16,682 nt of DNA from UBA11540 sp045531755 (GTDB lineage: Bacteria; Bacillota; Clostridia; Oscillospirales; Ruminococcaceae). A model generated the notes under the pieces. It was not told where the DNA came from. It saw only the letters and a program-made list of their open reading frames with translations, and did not search any database. A program made the position numbers and the translations under genes. The DNA is taken from positions 1 through 16,682 of the forward strand of contig JAZSEP010000029.1 in the NCBI GenBank assembly GCA_045531755.1. Reading direction: 5' to 3'. Of this stretch, positions 15,023 to 16,682 are shown in pieces (position 1 is the first letter of the stretch; each line of letters starts with the position of its first letter).

Positions 15023-15994
15023 TTATTTGCTGAGAAATCTTTTGTGAGCTTCTCGGAGTTCTTCCGCTGTGTCTTCGGGTCTTGTTGGGTTGCAATGAGC
15101 CCAAACACCCGTTTCGCTCGAGGCGTTGAACTTCTGCTTGTCGGCACTTCTCATGGGCGGGAAGAATTCTATATGGAAGTGGTAATAGTCGGAAACATCT
15201 TCCTCGGTGTTGACGGGCGCATTGTGCATACACATCATATAAGGGAAGTTGTAATCAAACAGGCTGTCAAGCATACCAACGGTTTCTCTGAGGATAGAAG
15301 CAAGAGAACGTCTTTCTTCAGGAGTGAACTGAGAAATGTTGTTTTTGTGCTCGTTGGAGAATATGTAAACGCCGTAGGGATACTCGGTAAAGAAGGGTAG
15401 AAACACAGTGAAGTGCTCGTTAGAGAAGATGATTCTCTTTTCAAACTTCTTTTCTTCCTTCAGCATATCGCAGAAGATGCAGTTTCCTTTTTCCTCGTGG
15501 TATTCCTTTGCGGAGTCAAGCTCGAGTTCAATCTTCTTGGGGATGAAGGAATATCCGTAAATCTGTCCGTGAGGATGTGGCATAGTAACGCCTACAACGT
15601 TACCTCTGTTCTCAAATATGAAAACGTACTTAATGTTTTCGTCTTCACGAATAGCGTCAAAACGCTCGCACCAAAGGTCAACGAGCTTTGTAATGTGGTC
15701 GACAGAAAGCTCGGGGAGAGTTGTGGTGTGTCCGGGAGAATAGAGGATAACCTCGCATTTGCCGTATGAGGGCTTTACTTTAAAGAAATCATTGGCAACG
15801 TCATCGGGCTCGGAAGGATTTTGGGAAAGAGCAGGGAAGTCGTTGTCATATTTGTAAACCTCATAATCATCAGGTACCTTTCCGGAACCGGGACAGAAAG
15901 GACACCAATCCTTAGGCATCTGAGGTCTGTTCTGTCTGTTGGATGCTATCATTACCCAATCTTTTGTGAAGGGGTGCCATCTGAGTTCAGCCAT
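15023..15994 (-). CDS. galT: Galactose-1-phosphate uridylyltransferase (short HIT-type class)
   Basis: Leloir-pathway enzyme exchanging UMP between UDP-glucose and galactose-1-phosphate. The 323 residues contain the active-site HPHGQ at 140-144, where His142 is the expected uridylylated nucleophile, and a putative zinc pair Cys31/Cys34 in WCPFCPG with His89 in SPGHTTTLPEL; these match the E. coli type (Cys52/Cys55, His115, His164). A second HIT-like half has CIFCDML and YYHFHIEFFPP. AAGGAG lies 9 bases before the ATG. It follows galK by 13 bases and is surely co-transcribed. No strong terminator is visible after it. Confidence 0.94.
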   Translation of the reverse strand: MAELRWHPFTKDWVMIASNRQNRPQMPKDWCPFCPGSGKVPDDYEVYKYDNDFPALSQNPSEPDDVANDFFKVKPSYGKCEVILYSPGHTTTLPELSVDHITKLVDLWCERFDAIREDENIKYVFIFENRGNVVGVTMPHPHGQIYGYSFIPKKIELELDSAKEYHEEKGNCIFCDMLKEEKKFEKRIIFSNEHFTVFLPFFTEYPYGVYIFSNEHKNNISQFTPEERRSLASILRETVGMLDSLFDYNFPYMMCMHNAPVNTEEDVSDYYHFHIEFFPPMRSADKQKFNASSETGVWAHCNPTRPEDTAEELREAHKRFLSK

Positions 15995-16007
15995 AATTAA
16001 AATCTCC

Positions 16008-16682
16008 TTATTCTTCTACTTTTGTTCCGCCAACAGGACGGATGTTGAGTATATGGCAGGTTCCGTTTCCGAAAACGCTCTCCATAGTAGTCTTATATTC
16101 ATCAAGCATATCATTGGGAACAAATGCCTGAATCGTTCCTGCAAATCCACCGCCGTGAACTCTCCAGGCACCCTTGCCTTTGAGGAGCTGTTCGGATATT
16201 GCAAGCGCGAGGGAAAGACCTTGCTCTGTAGGATTTTTACAGGTGTAAACGTTTTGGTTGTACATAAACGAGGAATTGCCCGATTCGATAACCAAACGCT
16301 TGAAACCGTCAAAATCTCCGCTGTTAAGAGCCTCAGCCTCAAGCTGAGCGCGTTTGTTGTCCTCGAAGAAGTGAATAGCTCTAAGAGCGGCTCGGTCGCT
16401 GAGCTTGTTTCTTATTTCTCCAAGCTTCGAGAAGAAATCTTTTTCGCAGACGTCTCTCAAAACTTCTTTTCCAAAAAACTTTGCAACAGCCTTCATATCG
16501 GAAGGAACAGCACCGTATTCGTCGGTGAGGTCAGCGTGGTTTCCGCCGGTATCGATGATACAGAGAGTGTGATTGCAGGAAGCAAAATCAAACTCAACTT
16601 TATTGATTATAGGATTCTTAGGGTCGTTAAAATCAATCGCGACAAAACTGCCGACAGAAGATGCCATCTGGTCCATAAGACC
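16008..16682 (-). CDS. galK: Galactokinase, C-terminal part, 5' end outside window
   Basis: Phosphorylates galactose to galactose-1-phosphate, the substrate of the adjacent GalT. The frame stays open to the right edge (224 residues visible), reading GLMDQMASSVGS at the edge; the Asp of MDQ corresponds to the conserved catalytic aspartate of galactokinases. The ATG at 16676 is this internal methionine, not a start. Further support: CIIDTGGNHADLTDEY, followed by PSDMKAV, and the third GHMP-kinase motif in WRVHGGGFAGTIQAFVP near the C-terminus. The N-terminal sugar-binding and phosphate-binding motifs lie beyond the window, as does any promoter or operator of the gal genes. Confidence 0.94.
   Translation of the reverse strand, partial: GLMDQMASSVGSFVAIDFNDPKNPIINKVEFDFASCNHTLCIIDTGGNHADLTDEYGAVPSDMKAVAKFFGKEVLRDVCEKDFFSKLGEIRNKLSDRAALRAIHFFEDNKRAQLEAEALNSGDFDGFKRLVIESGNSSFMYNQNVYTCKNPTEQGLSLALAISEQLLKGKGAWRVHGGGFAGTIQAFVPNDMLDEYKTTMESVFGNGTCHILNIRPVGGTKVEE

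Noticed and set aside
15413..15769. Plus-strand open frame of 118 codons inside galT
   Set aside because: It is antisense to the conserved galT core including HPHGQ, with no upstream ribosome binding site or family resemblance.
1..16682. tRNA, rRNA, CRISPR, IS element or prophage
   Set aside because: Scanning the few intergenic gaps (the longest is 112 bases, 14911-15022) showed no cloverleaf, no spaced direct repeats and no transposase or integrase coding region.

Overview
The window looks like ordinary chromosomal housekeeping DNA from an anaerobic Bacillota, most likely class Clostridia (an Oscillospiraceae/Ruminococcaceae-like lineage). This rests on gene content and order: trmFO next to topA, an Elp3-like radical SAM gene between rnc and smc, the yhbY-nadD-yqeK-rsfS block, and a TIGR04086-type membrane protein beside yajC. 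Species-level assignment is inference. I see no rRNA, tRNA, CRISPR array, IS element, prophage or attachment site.

Positions 2-14067, plus strand: one tightly packed run of twelve genes. It starts with the 3' part of topA (open at the left edge) and continues trmFO, plsX, rnc, Elp3-like radical SAM, smc, ftsY, rdgB, yhbY, a nadD-yqeK fusion, rsfS and leuS. Neighbours overlap or are at most 12 bases apart, and no terminator is visible until a perfect 15-bp hairpin directly after the leuS stop. The themes are DNA topology and chromosome organisation (TopA, SMC), tRNA and ribosome maturation (TrmFO, RNase III, YhbY, RsfS, LeuRS), membrane lipid and protein targeting (PlsX, FtsY), nucleotide clean-up (RdgB) and NAD/Ap4A metabolism (NadD-YqeK).

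Positions 14068-16682, minus strand, converging on leuS: read 5'->3' the order is galK (5' end beyond the right edge), galT, an intergenic promoter, yajC, a hairpin, and a small four-helix membrane protein. GalK and GalT are consecutive Leloir-pathway enzymes. YajC is the small SecDF-associated membrane protein.

The least routine signals are in the non-coding DNA at the right. A hairpin between yajC and the membrane-protein gene looks like an intrinsic terminator, yet its 3' arm contains the next gene's Shine-Dalgarno and its U-run is the spacer before that gene's ATG. A bidirectional terminator fills the whole space between two converging stop codons. A 9-bp inverted repeat overlaps the yajC -35 box. 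Among proteins, the NadD-YqeK fusion and the uncharacterised Elp3-like radical SAM and TIGR04086-type proteins deserve the most attention. I found no convincing evidence of an entirely new multi-gene system.
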